Positions 1 through 13,468 are shown, counted from the first letter of the stretch. The stretch is DNA of 64,000 bases from Adiantum capillus-veneris (GCA_014529385.2 CM043959.1:92607529-92671528), one strand, 5' to 3'. The notes: a model not told the origin generated them from the sequence alone. Program-made: numbers and translations.

Positions 1-796
1 CATTTCTCCCCTTGAACAAACCAACATTACATTGATCAACGGTCTTCTTTGAATATTTGACCAACCATCACTCACAATTGTACATCCTGAAAGCGAAATA
101 TTCCCAAGTATTATTTTGCCAACATGCTCTTTGACTTCAATGTAGCATTTGTCCAAGAAAACATTTCTTATTGTGTGATAAGAAGGAGCTGGAAATCCTT
201 GACCAAACTCACCGATTTTCTTCCAAGCAGCCTTCCAATGATTGTTGTCTACCATGACCAAAGCACTTCCAGTAAAGAAATATTGCTTTGGAGAGTGTAG
301 TTTGTGCTTCTTCTAGAGACTGCACTCAAAAGCTTTGATGTAATGATTTTTGATGCATTTGACTAAGTCCACCTTCATTGTGACGATTAAAAGAAACATT
401 GCCTGGAATTTCCTCTCCTTGGGCAGGTTGTTCTCCAAGGTTAGTTGGCGTCACTATAGGATCTGCAGAGTTAATATTTGGCTTTGAGAACTTTTGACTC
501 AAAGCCACATAGCTATATATTTGTTGTCTCTTGCCACCCTTTTTGGCGATCTCTTCTCTCAAACGCTTTGCAACTGTAGGTGCCTGAGGATGTTCACATT
601 TCTTACAACTCTTGTTAACACTACCCAAAAAATGATCCCTAATATGTGGTGCACCGCTTGATTTTGTTGTGTGACAAAATTTACATTGCCACTCCATATA
701 TCCACCGCATATATTGTGAGCATAATTGCACTCTTTGCTAGGAGCCTTTTTATTCTTTGGCTTCTTCGTACCACTTGTGCCCACATTTTGCTCCAT
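1..796 (-). pseudogene. hAT-type transposase fragment (BED-like zinc finger + start of DUF659), broken, runs off left edge
   Basis: The N-terminal ORF (ATG at 796, 156 codons) carries a Cys-rich module with a CxxC pair, a downstream His and a CKKC pair, as in the BED-like finger of plant hAT transposases. After a TGA near 326 the coding sense continues (EEAQTT region, 300-325), then needs a 1-nt shift near 275. The rest reads openly to position 1 with DUF659-like signatures: a TIVSDGW motif at ~63-80 and an RRPLINV motif at ~25-45. In hAT elements this region precedes the catalytic RNase H-like fold, which would lie outside the window. The stop plus the frameshift indicate a dead copy. A hAT-derived host gene is less likely because of these breaks. 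Confidence 0.75.
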
Positions 797-2739
<1,943 letters not shown>

Positions 2740-3099
2740 CTTAAGAGATTGTAAATTTCATTGGAACAATCCCTAGTGACATGAAAGCATATTATTATGT
2801 GTGTCATGAGTGTGGGGAGAGAATCAAGGGCACTCATTTAAATCCCAACTCATTTTAAGCCCAACTTTTAAATGATGAACCAAGATGTTTATAATTTGAT
2901 TCCACTTTGGGAGAGTGGGAGTTTCATGCAAAACTCTATTGATCAGAGTTGAGCGACAATCGGTTGAGAAAAGTTGAGTAGAGTGGGAGTTTCCTGCAAA
3001 AAAATGAACAGTGATGTGATTAGAAATGAAAAGAAAAAAAAACAAGTAGAGTTTACTACACAAAATGGGGTCGTAGAGGTTCCCAAGCAAGAGTTGTTA

Positions 3100-4911
3100 G
3101 TAGTATTTGGATTTAGAGAAGATAGTGGAGTTTAATCATAGGTGTAGACAATGGAGGGAAGCTCCATCTGAAGAAGCAGCTAAGATAGAGCTTGAAAAAC
3201 TACAATCATGGCTAAGAAACGAGCATGCAGGCAAGACATAGAGCTCGATGCTTGAAACATGGTTGTTGTGGTGGCATGCAAAAGTGGCCCATTGGGGAGA
3301 ATACATGATGCAGGTATATTTTTTATATATTTTCTTGTTTGCTGTATAAGTTCTTTCACTAATTAATTTCATTGTGGGCAAAAGGCCATGGAGAGTGATG
3401 ATAGGCATATGGTTCCAAGGGCAAACTTGGTAGAGTCGGTCCATTGTAGCTAGTTAGCTTCAAATGATGGCGTTGAAATATGTCTCCTTGTATACTGCTT
3501 GTCAAGGAGATCTGACCACTATTCTCTTACAACAGTATGACTCATTTTTGAAAGGTGCACACAACGGGTGTGGTCCAAGACTGCAAAAAATGAAAAATAG
3601 AAGAGCTTCAATGTCTTCAGTGCCACTAGCAGTGAGCAATGTTATTGATCTAACCAATGAGGCTACAGTGGAGCTGAATATACCCCAGAGGAGAGTATCC
3701 ATTGATGGTGATGCGCAGACAATAAGAAGAAAGCGTCGAGTCACACTTGAAACACCTATTAAAGAAGGTGACTCCCACTGTCTAGAATATGAGTATGTCA
3801 CACAACACGTGCGACAACAAACTAGGAAAAAACAAGAAGAACATAAACAGGTTCATGAAATATTTGAAACTAACATTCATCCTAGTAGGTGGGAAATATG
3901 TAGGACCAACCCTGGAAGTGAAGTAAGATGTCAAGGCTACCTCCATGATAAGAGAAAAAAATGTAATAAGCTGATTGACCAAAAGGGAAGATCAGGATTA
4001 GTGGGTGTACTTGCTCCATGCTTTCAAGGGGTGGTACAAATAACATCACCAGTTGAGAAGAAACAGCTTTTGTGGTTTTGTGGAGATAATATTGACCACA
4101 CCACAACTCCATAAAATATTGTGACTGAAAGGCCTACAAGTTGACCTATTGTCTAGCCAATTGCAGCTGGTACATTCTTGGATCTTGAGGAAACGATTGC
4201 ACTATGGAATGCAGGCCTTGATTTGTAGAATTCTAATATTGCTACGTATATGGAGACAACACGTATCCCACATATGCAAATGGAGGGGACAAGCACTCAA
4301 TTTAATGATGCAGATATTCGCCCCCTACAACGTGATGGAAAGAAGGTGATTATCTATAGAGCCATTACTAAGGATATCAATACACAGATCCAAAGAGCAA
4401 TTTAGATGGTTTGTACAATCGATAATATCAATGTTGTGGAGGCAAGTGAGCATGTGGAGTTTAGCTTATCAACAATTGGGAGCAAAAAGAATGAAGAATT
4501 GTATAATGTGGTGATTTCTACCTTTCCTTCTTGCACTTGTGAGGACTTTCAAATGCAGATACACGGAGGCAAAAGATACATGGCCTACAAGCATCTCAAG
4601 TGAGCATGTGGAGTTTAGCTTATCAACAATTGGGAGCAAAAAGAATGAAGAATCGTATAATGTGGTGATTTCTACCTTTCCTTCTTGCACTTGTGAGGAC
4701 TTTCAAATGCAGATACGCGGAGGCAAAAGATACATGGCCTACAAGCATCTCAAGTGAGCATGTGGAGTTTAGCTTATCAACAACTGGGAGCAAAAAGAAT
4801 GAAGAATCGTATAATGTGGTGATTTCTACCTTTCCCTCTCGCACTTGTGAGGACTTTCAAATGCAGATACACGGAGGAAAAAGATACATGGCCTACAAGC
4901 TTCTCTATTTT
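3100..4911 (+). pseudogene. Decayed DNA-transposase-like gene with SWIM zinc finger (MULE-like?), triplicated 3' exon
   Basis: A coding-like frame starts near 3,100 (VEFNHRCRQW region at about 3,130), contains one TAG near 3,237 and a Trp-rich stretch (ETWLLWWHAK), and ends at a CAG|GTATAT donor at 3,313/3,314. A 70-bp candidate intron ends at AAAAG|GCC (3,383/3,384), and the frame continues in phase into ANLVESVHCS, which resembles the Asn-x-x-Glu-Ser-His region of MULE-type transposases. After a TAG and a frameshift the frame runs through 3,464-4,114 (216 codons), whose end is Cys-rich. From 4,406 a SWIM-like module (CTCEDF ... YKHL; the third Cys is replaced) is present and is tandemly triplicated. 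Assignment to MULE is inference; the family could be a different SWIM-bearing transposon. Confidence 0.45.
4447..4901 (+). repeat. 154-bp tandem triplication of the SWIM-coding segment
   Basis: Three copies start with TGAGCATGTGGAG at 4,447, 4,601 and 4,755. Period is 154 bp, with only a handful of substitutions between copies. Because 154 is not a multiple of 3, each copy is in a different frame relative to the previous one and each ends in a stop. The third copy diverges after GGCCTACAAGC (about 4,901), where the original downstream sequence resumes. Confidence 0.93.
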
Positions 4912-6157
4912 GTTTTTTTCATACATCTAACTTGATATGAATCAGCACAAGTTTGCCCACCAAGCTGCATTAACAAAGAGAGAGCTTCATCAAGCTCTAC
5001 AATCAATGGGATAAGGTGAGTAGACAAATGCCAGTGATATGGATCCCCTTAGCAAATTTTTGTATGGATTGTAGCTTGTTTTTGTTTAGAGAAAAACTTT
5101 TTGCCTCTCGCACATATAGTGACAATTATGAAATTCTATACACTTTTTGGTCTACGTATATTTTTGCATCAAGTTGTAGTTTCATTTTCCATTAAAGAAA
5201 ACCTTACTCTCTCTTGCATATATGGTGGCAATTATGAAATCAAATTGTATACAATTGAAGATAATATAAGTACATGTTTGTATCAAGTTGTCAATTTTTT
5301 TTTGTATAGTTATTCAATCAAAATATAATTTTCCGTGGATCAAAATCTAAAGAGTGATCATCTAGCTCACTATTTTTTGATGCCTATCTTCTAATTATTT
5401 TGATGGTTAATGGTTAATTAATTGAGTATTTTTTTAGTATTGTAGTAAGCAACTATAGAAAACCTAAGAATATCTTGACATAGCACATTTTTTTTACATT
5501 GTTGCTTATGAGGACTAGACTTATGGAAGATTTTAAACACTTCTTGCATTCTATTTTAAACCCTACATATTGAGCTCTTATTGAATTGTTAAATCCTTAA
5601 ATGTAGAGCTCTTATCTCTAGCGTGTAGTTTCCAAGAGAAATATCTTTTGGAATTCTTTTAATCACTCCTCACATTGGGTCTACAAAGAGTATATCTCTT
5701 TTGACTTGCTCATATCGATCATAAGATTTTGCTCGTATAATGGTTACCCCCGTGATTTGGGATGGGAGCCCTCTTGTGGAAGCTTGGAAGTTGGTGCCTC
5801 TAAAAAACTTTAATATTCACTCTTGCACATGGGGAAATTGTACCCAGTACTCTATACTCTGTGTCTCTGCTCTCTTGTGCATGTGTAGCACTCTATTTCA
5901 AAGATGTGCATGTACTCTCTCTCTCTCTCTCTCTCATAAATCGGTCTCACTTGTATATATGACCTAGGTATGTAGATTTGTTGGTTTTATTGGCCGTAGC
6001 ATGCTTTTTTGTATATTTGCAGCAGGGACTGTGCATTATTTTTGTTATAGTTTCATTAGCTATAATTGGTGACACAGAAGGCTTGAAAAATACACACCGA
6101 TCTACCAATGAGCAACAAGAAGAGACCTTTATATCCTTGATAGTGTCCACGTGATGC
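4912..6157. other. AT-rich non-coding interval with a ~110-bp imperfect tandem duplication
   Basis: At 5,101-5,320 two imperfect copies of a segment containing GCACATATAGTG/ACAATTATGAAAT and ATCAAGTTGT lie in tandem, about 110-120 bp apart. From about 5,745 the sequence belongs to a ~1 kb block that recurs at 8,045. A short (CT)n tract is at about 5,913-5,935. No gene was recognised. Confidence 0.55.
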
Positions 6158-6177
6158 ACACACACACACACACACAG

Positions 6178-6248
<71 letters not shown>

Positions 6249-6785
6249 ACATGTGCACGTATCTGTGGACCTCTTAGAGTGGAGTGCTACGTGTGCACGC
6301 AAGTAAAGGTGAGAGGAGACAAGAACAAAAACATGGAGCATTTTGCATAATCTCTTCTCGTGCGAAAGGGAACATTTTCCATTTAGCTGTGTATGCATAG
6401 ATTTCAATCAATGCTTAATAATGATTACAATTGTCCACTTGGACATAAAAATAACCATTGTTCAAGGAGTTATTCATAGATTTCAATCAATGCTTAATAA
6501 TGATTAAAATTGTCCACTTGGACATAAAAATAACCATTGTTCAAGGAGTTATTCATTAATAAAATAGCTGTAAATTAGTTATCAATTTTATGGCCCATAA
6601 ATCAATTGTTCTTTGTCACTTATCAATTGCAATAAATAGTTGTCAATGCATAGCAATAAAATCCCATTAGATTTGCAATGAAAAGAGGTGAAACAACCTT
6701 GTAAATATACACAAGAACATAGCATCTAAGGAACATAGTTAATACCTGACAAAGAGTGCATACATAAGATTTGACATGGTATGGA
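5745..6785. repeat. Segmental repeat block, copy 1 (partner 8,045-8,990)
   Basis: Shared landmarks in the same order as the 8.0-9.0 kb block: GGAGCC...TGGAAGCTTGGAAG, TTCACTCTTGCACATG, TATATATGACCTAGGTATG, the AG microsatellite, AGAGTGGAGTGCTACG, GGGAACATTTTCCATTTA, and TTCAATCAATGCTTAATAATG. This copy also has an internal tandem duplication of about 78 bp (about 6,394-6,550) that the second copy lacks. Confidence 0.85.
6158..6246. repeat. Compound (CA)n-(AG)n microsatellite
   Basis: A short CA run at 6,158-6,176 is followed, after GCG, by a pure AG run to 6,246. It lies inside the segmental repeat block. Confidence 0.97.
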
Positions 6786-7140
6786 ATGGAGAGAGAGAGA
6801 GAGAGAGAATAGTTTGTCTAGTTTCCTTCACTTCAGGATTTGTGCCTTGACATATGTGATTCAAAGGATGGAGGGTTTAATACCATCAAGGGAAACCATG
6901 TTTCGAAAGGTACCTCTCTTTTTTTTTAGTGGCTTTTTGTGCATGATACTTATTTTTCAGTATGGTCTTTTGGTTTTTCTAGACTCACAAAAAGAGATCT
7001 CTGGTGTTGTTGAGGTTTACTCGGTGTACCACCTTACAAAATTGTTTTATGGGCTTTACAAGGCAAGATTACAAAGATTTTGGCTTTTATAGTGGCTTGA
7101 CAATCAAGAGAGAAGTGTTGTACTAAAAGAGGGCTTGTGA
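6786..7140 (+). pseudogene. Possible Ty1/copia reverse-transcriptase scrap
   Basis: The reading frame after the short AG run ends with a stretch around 7,000-7,090 (EISGVVEVYSV then HLTKLFYGLYKARLQ). This resembles the copia RT motif in which a Val-x-x-Leu-x-Lys segment precedes YGLKQ. The similarity is short, the frame ends in TAG at about 7,090, and no YVDD or other copia motif was seen nearby, so the call is weak. Confidence 0.25.
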
Positions 7141-8044
7141 AATAACTCAACTTTATATGTCATTCAAAATGGTGTAATGTGTGACTATTACCCGATTTCC
7201 TATCAATGGATAATTTCAAAAGAGAAGATAGGAGTAGAGAGGTCTAAGTATATGGGGATTGCATTTCCAGATATTTCTCACGGAATCATAAATATGTCAT
7301 AATAGGAATGAAAATGATTGGGAAAGCCTCAAAAATCGCATAGTTTGTTTAGTTTCTGCAAACTTCAAAGCCGTGGACAGTAGCCAACAAGCTAGCATTG
7401 GGCGACACATGGGGAACAGATAAGACTCACTCAAATCACAAGTGTAAAGAAACTCCAAATCAAGAATGAGTGCAATTCTTTGTTGTGAATGGTAAAAGCT
7501 TTGAAGAGACTGTTCGTAACCCAACTTTTAATGCAAAGTGAGAAGACGCATTTATAGTTAGCTTTGTGTCTTGGGTGTGTGTAACCATGTGTGCGATTGC
7601 ATACATAGATACTCATCACCACCCATCCTGACACGCATTCACATTAACACATCCACCCTCACGTCCACAAACACGCTTTAACACATGCATACGTACATAC
7701 AAATCTACACATGCACACAGTTGTGCATATGGCAATGTGTCTACCTCTCTTTGCTCAACAACTATTTTTTAAAACTTGGATTGGACTTCATGAATGAAGA
7801 TCAATGCCTCTGGCAAACTTCTTGGAAAATTCGGGATGAATTTTGTCAAAGCATTGAACTTTTCATTTTGATGTACAATCATTGATGAAAAGCATCACTC
7901 GATCAATATAATGAGCAATAGGAAAATACAACTTCTTGTTGCATCTATTTTAAATCCGATGGGATACATTATGGGATTGAATCCCTTCTTGGATAAGTTG
8001 GTGTTGAAGCTTTGAGGGAACTATCCCTTTCTCGGACTAGTGAT
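7141..8044. other. Non-coding interval
   Basis: No coding signature recognised. Includes a CACA/ACATGCATAC-rich stretch at about 7,610-7,740. Confidence 0.5.
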
Positions 8045-8428
8045 TTGGGATTGGAGCCCACCTTGTGGTAGCTTGGAAGTTGGTGCCTCTGAAAAACTCC
8101 AATGTTCACTCTTGCACATGAGGAAATTGTATATAGTACTTTGTACTCCGTGTCTCTCTTCTCTTGTGCATATGTAGCACTCTATTTCAAAAATGTACTC
8201 TCTCCCTCTCTCACACTCATAGATTGGTATCAATTGTATATATGACCTAGGTATGTAGATTTGTTGGTTTTATTACTCGTAGCATGCTTTTTTTGTATAT
8301 TTGCAAGGATTGTGCATTCTGCTTGTTATACTTTCATTAGTTGTAATTGGTGACACAAAGGGTTTGTAGAATACACACCAATCTACCAACGAGCAACAAA
8401 ATGGGACCTTTGTATCCTTGATAGTAAC

Positions 8429-8523
<95 letters not shown>

Positions 8524-8977
8524 ATATGTGCACGTATATGTGCACTTCTTAGAGTGGAGTGCTACGCATGCACACGAGTAAAGGTGAGAGGAGACCAGAA
8601 CAAAAACATGGAGCATTTGGTATAATCTCTTATGTGCAAAAGGGAACATTTTCCATTTACCTCTGTACGCATAGATTTCAATCAATGCTTAATAATGATT
8701 ACAATTGTCCACTTGGACATAAAAGTAGCCATTGTTCATAAGGAGCTCTTCATTAATAAAATAGTTGTAAATTAGTTATCAATTGTTTGGCCCATAAATC
8801 AACTATGCTTTTTCACCTATCAATTGCAATAAATAGTTGTCAATGCATAACAATAAAATCCCATTAGATTTTCAATGAAAATAGGTGAAACAACCTTTTA
8901 AATATACACAAGAACATAGCATCTAAGGAACATAGTTAATACTTGACAAAGCATGCATACATAAGATTTGACATGGT

Positions 8978-8990
<13 letters not shown>
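8045..8990. repeat. Segmental repeat block, copy 2 (partner 5,745-6,785)
   Basis: Same landmarks and order as copy 1, including a (AG)n tract at 8,432-8,522. The AG tract is longer here and the CA tract is absent, so the copies diverged mainly by microsatellite change and small indels. Confidence 0.85.
8432..8522. repeat. (AG)n microsatellite
   Basis: Uninterrupted AG dinucleotides, about 45 units. Confidence 0.98.

Positions 8991-9074
<84 letters not shown>
8983..9074. repeat. (AG)n microsatellite
   Basis: About 46 AG units immediately upstream of the 40-bp tandem triplet. Confidence 0.98.
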
Positions 9075-9075
<1 letters not shown>

Positions 9076-9080
9076 ATGCA

Positions 9081-9200
9081 TACCTCTTAGAGCAGAGTGT
9101 TACGTAAGAGAGGCATTGGATACCTCTTAGAGCAGAGTGTTACGTAAGAGAGGCATTGGATACCTCTTAGAGCAGAGTGTTACGTAAGAGAGGCATTGGA
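9081..9200. repeat. 40-bp tandem repeat, three identical copies
   Basis: Three exact copies at 9,081-9,120, 9,121-9,160 and 9,161-9,200, each starting TACCTCTTAGAGCAGAGTG and ending GGCATTGGA. Perfect identity suggests recent expansion. A single related AGAGTGGAGTG...ACG phrase occurs after the AG runs at 6,275 and 8,552. Confidence 0.97.
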
Positions 9201-9201
9201 T

Positions 9202-9204
<3 letters not shown>

Positions 9205-9241
<37 letters not shown>

Positions 9242-9396
9242 GCCCCCTTTGTCTTGTGGAAAGGTGAGCATTTCTCTTGCACGTATTTATTTATAGAATT
9301 TTTTCAATGCTCAAAATAATTACAATTATACATTTGAACATAAATAACAACTTTCAAATAATAAAATCTTCATAGGCTATTGTTGTTGCAACCAAT

Positions 9397-9473
<77 letters not shown>

Positions 9474-9635
9474 GCCCCCCTTTGTCTTGTGGAAAGGTGA
9501 GAATTTCTCTTGCACGTATTTATTTATAGAATATTTTCAATGCTCAAAATAATTACAATTATACGTTTGAACATAAATAACAACTTTCAAATAATAAAAT
9601 CTTCACAGGCTATTGTTGTTGCAACAAATAATTGT
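9205..9635. repeat. Tandem duplication of a (CT)n + ~150 bp unit
   Basis: Two CT tracts (about 9,206-9,239 and 9,401-9,471) are each followed by the same segment (CCAGCCCCC, CTTGTGGAAAGGTGAG, CTTGCACGTATTTATTTATAG, then ATTGTTGTTGCAAC) with few differences. The unit of tract plus tail was therefore duplicated as a whole. Confidence 0.9.
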
Positions 9636-9649
9636 TACTACATCTTAAT

Positions 9650-10099
9650 ACACACCTCAAACATATTACTTTTCTTATGTCTTGTGTCCTCTATGCTAGC
9701 TACCTTGGTAGCTACAAAGGTTGTCATACAAGGTGTCTCCAAGAGAGTCCCAATCTCTGAGCGAATTTTGGACAAGAGCGGAAGGTACTCTCTCCTCAGG
9801 TTGGGGAAGCCAGCTGAGATGGGAAGATCTGCCTCCTTGACAAGAAAATTGGTAGGTGGGTCGAAACCATGGTGCCACTATCAAAAATCAGCTCGAGCTG
9901 CTCGGATGGCTAGAGGGCTCATCGCAGTGATCTTGGACGCCATCTCAGGGGTCTCAAACTCTATCTGGTAGTAGCCACGGTCGAGAAGCTGAATGTTGAG
10001 AATCTTGCCTACCTTTGCTAAAAGTCCTACTTGGAGGAGATCATGCACCTCTCCTCTGCTAGGTTGGGTGCCGATGATCTTGCAGATGATTGAGGTCAC
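9650..10099 (-). pseudogene. DUF4283-like domain fragment (retrotransposon-associated), broken
   Basis: From ATG 10,099 the frame encodes a segment ending GYYQIEFETPEMASKITAM and then a TGA-TAG pair at about 9,880. The same frame stays open past the stops with WHHGFDPPTNF, then PISAGFPNLR, then IRSEIGTLLETP. This order (F-x-F segment, W-x-x-x-F-x-P, FPNLP-like, IG-x-x-x-G) is that of plant DUF4283 domains, which usually occur next to a zinc knuckle in LINE-like or host-captured ORFs. No reverse transcriptase was seen adjacent. The stops indicate a pseudogene. Confidence 0.6.
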
Positions 10100-11734
10100 C
10101 TGAAGGCGCTACCTCTTCGACAAGGCTCGCTTTCTCTATCCTGCAAAAGCTCAAGCCTGATGGTGGGCATGTACCTCCATCTGTGTCTTCTGCAAGAGAA
10201 AGGCTTCCGTTTATGCTTTTTTGATAAGTGCTTAAGTTTATCATTGATAGATTTTCAACCTTATCAAGATATATTTTCTTACTTTTCAAAACTTCTTTAA
10301 TAAGTTACTTACTCACCTTATCCTTATCTTCCCTTTATCCTCATATTTATTTTTTTCTTTACAATGTTTCTTGAAAAAAATGCTAATTTCTCATACATTG
10401 GCTAAGTCCATGTTTTCACGGCATCAATCAAAAATGTCACGTGGATATACTTCGGTGCTTGGATTTGGTCCGATGTTTAATTTCTATTTTTAATTTTTAA
10501 AGCCAAATATTTATTATTATTATGTTTACTCTTTTTATTTCAAGTTGGTGACTTTGAGGTGGTTGCCATGAGTATGAGCTAGAGGGAGGCCCTTAAAAAC
10601 TCCCCAACAAAAATAAAGAGATGCCCTCAGCTCGTAACAATAAATGAAGGCATTTAGGCTTCTCTCACAAGCTACCACTGTTTGATATAAAATATTTGGC
10701 CTTGGTTTCTCTTTATCAATAAACCACCGTCCTATATAATTTATGACATATTTGCTCTTTCTATAAACAATCTTCAACTTCTTTGTAGAGTTTATCTCCT
10801 TACAGCCCCATCCTTTCCTTACTTCCGTTACCCTTGTTTTTATGGAATCTTGGAAACATAATTTGGTCTTATTATTAAGCATTTTGCACTTGCCAAATGC
10901 AGGCAAAGCTATCAAGAGGGAATTCTTAGAGATTTACAAACGTCTACTCTTCCCAAAGCAAAATTCTTCGGTCGAACGAACGATATGGAGGCCTTGGCAA
11001 AATAGCATAAGGGTAACTCTATGGGGTCAAGAACACGTTTGCAACAACATCCAACTGTTTACGGTTGCTAAAACTTTGGGCCTTGGTCCCCAATTTTACT
11101 ATGTAATAAGATCACTCAATCGTGGCTTCTCCAAAAGGTTATTCTTGTTGACACAATTTATCCCATCTTCTAAGATATACATGTATCCGCATTTTTGTTT
11201 ACCCCTTAGGGGTCCTTTGTCTTCTCTCCTCATACCAGAGAGATTAGTAAAGCCATTTCTCATCGGGTCATTCCAATGGAAGAAAGACCTAAAATGTGTC
11301 CAACTTGTGAAAAATAGGGTTAAATTTCCATTTCTTATCCCCATAAGTTTATCCAAGTAACTCCCTTTGTTCCCCTATTCTTTCATTTCTTAGCTTTTGT
11401 GATTACCAACGCTCTGCTTGTTATAGATTTTCCTTGTAATCATAAGTTGTATCCATCAAATAAAGTCTCTAGGAAAGAAAAAATCAAGATAAGGACAAGA
11501 AGATATAAGAAAAATATTTATCTTGCAATTCCATACAACGATTTTGGGTTAGACGATTAATGATAACACTAATTGCGTCCCTAATAAAACAATCTGGATA
11601 CATTGCTTGAGTGATACCAAAAGTTTAGTAAGATAGAGCTTGTAGTTGTAATTACATGGGCTAGCAAGGTTCCGTTTGGGCACAAAAGAGGAAAGTTCTT
11701 ATAAAAAAAGATGAGGAAACTGGGAAATAAGACA
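10100..11734. other. Probable retroelement debris without recognised domain
   Basis: Medium ORFs exist on both strands (10,535-10,915 minus, 126 codons; 10,842-11,360 plus, 172 codons) but they show no motif I recognise. Because a minus-strand chromodomain remnant starts just to the right, the minus-strand part of this interval could be the 3' non-coding region and LTR of the same dead element. Confidence 0.35.
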
Positions 11735-12040
11735 TTCCCAATCTTCCCAAGAGGCATCTTCAATGGGATAACGCTTCCACTAGACCAAAACTTCTCGAAT
11801 TGTTCGGTGTCCTAGCTTTTGCTCCTTTATGTCTAAAATATGCTCAGGCTCCATCTATAATTCTTCCTGTGTGATAAGAAGAGTATCCTCATCATTTAAG
11901 ATGAACAGAGGACCTGCAACATATTCCTTTAGTAAGCTAACATGAAAGACATTGTGCACATGTAGGTGAGGGGGTAGAGAAAGTTCATAAGATTGGTCCC
12001 CTATCCTTCTCAAAACCTCAATCAAGCTCCATACTTAACA
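11735..12040 (-). pseudogene. Ty3/gypsy chromovirus C-terminal fragment (integrase tail + chromodomain)
   Basis: On the minus strand the translation reads through the typical integrase C-terminus (RRIGDQSYELSLP, then HNVFHVSLLKEYV) into a chromodomain (ILDIKEQKLGHRTIREVLV, then a stop and WKRYPIEDASWEDWE). In chromoviruses this module follows the DDE core and directs integration to chromatin marks. At least two in-frame TAG codons (after EEL and VLV) show that it is dead. The catalytic domain would be at higher coordinates but 12,040-12,580 is repeat sequence, so the remnant is truncated. Confidence 0.8.
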
Positions 12041-12105
12041 AAGCATGGTGGGGATCCATGGTACAATGTTCAAACCTACAAAAAACCACGTAAAAGACAT
12101 GCTAT

Positions 12106-12545
12106 CATGTTTTGTACTTGATGAAACCAAATTTTAGAATTACTTTGTTGTTAAGAAATGCTATTAGTTAGTATTCACTAAAGGGCTATTATTAACTTGG
12201 ATATGGTAACAAATATTTTCTTCTCCTATGGTAGAGTATCATGTTTTGTACCTGATGAAACAAAACATAAAAGTTTCTTTGTTATTAAGAAATGAGGTTA
12301 GATGGTTTCATTAAAGTATAATTATTTGCTTTGATATAGCAAGAAATAATTTCTTCTACTATCGTTTGTGTGTGTTTGTTTTGCACGTAAAAGGCATACC
12401 TAAATCAATGATTAGTGTGATTCAAGGTTAAGTATCATGTTTTGTACCTGACGAAACTAAATGTGAGAAGTGATGCTAGATGGTATTCACTAAAGTGTTA
12501 TTATTTGCTTAGATATGGTAAGACATCATTTCTTCTCTCCCTCTC
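12106..12545. repeat. Diverged tandem repeat, ~130-190 bp units, three copies
   Basis: Copies begin ATCATGTTTTGTAC(C/T)TGA(T/C)GAAAC at about 12,106, 12,238 and 12,431 and share TTAAGAAATG, ATTCACTAAAG and TTTCTTCT landmarks. The second copy carries an extra ~60 bp. A (GT)n tract follows at 12,555-12,579. Confidence 0.8.
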
Positions 12546-12864
12546 TCTCCATGTGTGTGTGTGTGTGTGTGTGTGTGTTTAAGAAAGATTATCTAATAAC
12601 AATTTGATTTCACAAACTATTGAACCATACAATGGGACTAGAGACCAGCCAACATGTGAATAATCAAACCTTATGTATACATTAGATAACAAGTAGATAT
12701 TGTTAAAGCTATAATTGACATTTAAACTTGATACTGACATATAGTGTATTACATGTTTTTATCAAAGAATCATATACAAGGGTCATCTATCACTAATAAA
12801 ATTAACCGCGATCTTCTTTTATTGCTGCAATTGTCATTTTAATCCCAAGGAAAGAATCTCTTAC

Positions 12865-13468
12865 CTGTAACCATCCAAGAAACACAAGCCTGCCAGAAGT
12901 GACATTACTTGAGAAGACAGGTGTCAACGACTCCCTCCCCTTCTTATTGGTGTCAAAACTTATAACAAAAAATAACACCGTAACATAGATCAATTATTAA
13001 GTTTAAAGAATGAGCCATTTATTTACGATAATGTTTGCATCATTTAATTCCAAAAAAAATTAGACAACATCTCCTCTGTAATTTGGATCAATTTTCAAAA
13101 GTACAGTCCAATACCATCTCATGCGAGACCCTCACGTGAGGATTAAGGCTCTTTTATAAAAAACCTTGGAGTATGTTCAAAGTAGAACACTAACCCTAAT
13201 TTCAAGAGTTATGCGTCTATTAAACAAAGAGACAAGTGTTGAAAAGCATTTCCCAGTACTGAATTTACTAAAGTGAATATACTTAGCTACAGCCATACAC
13301 CTATAGTAATACACCTTCCACCATAAATGTGAAAAAGGCCAGCATCAACTGCAATAAGCCATGTAGTAACAAGAAGTTTGAACCAGGCAATACCATCTTG
13401 CTCAAGATCTTTCATTAACCAAATGACTAACGCAGTTAGCAACCCAGGCAGATATGATGTATGTTCAA
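12865..13468 (-). CDS. Unidentified multi-pass membrane protein, two consecutive internal exons
   Basis: Exon A (13,315-13,468) follows a TTTTCTAG acceptor and is fully open in one frame. It encodes two hydrophobic segments (LPGLLTALVIWLM and LLVTTWLIAVDAGLFHIYGG) separated by an acidic loop, and ends at GGAAG|GTGTAT. Exon B (12,865-12,958) follows a GTTATAAG acceptor, continues in exact phase (AG + T makes Ser), encodes a hydrophilic loop with an N-V-T sequon and then SGRLVFLGWLQ, and ends at a strong CAG|GTAAGAG donor. Good splice sites, matching phases and amphipathic content argue for a real gene or a recent pseudogene. I do not recognise the family. The next exon downstream was not found among the 12.1-12.6 kb repeats; 14,813-14,926 is a possible upstream exon. 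Confidence 0.6.

Noticed and set aside
9510..9971. Plus-strand 153-codon ORF
   Set aside because: It is the antisense shadow of the DUF4283 fragment plus the repeat upstream.
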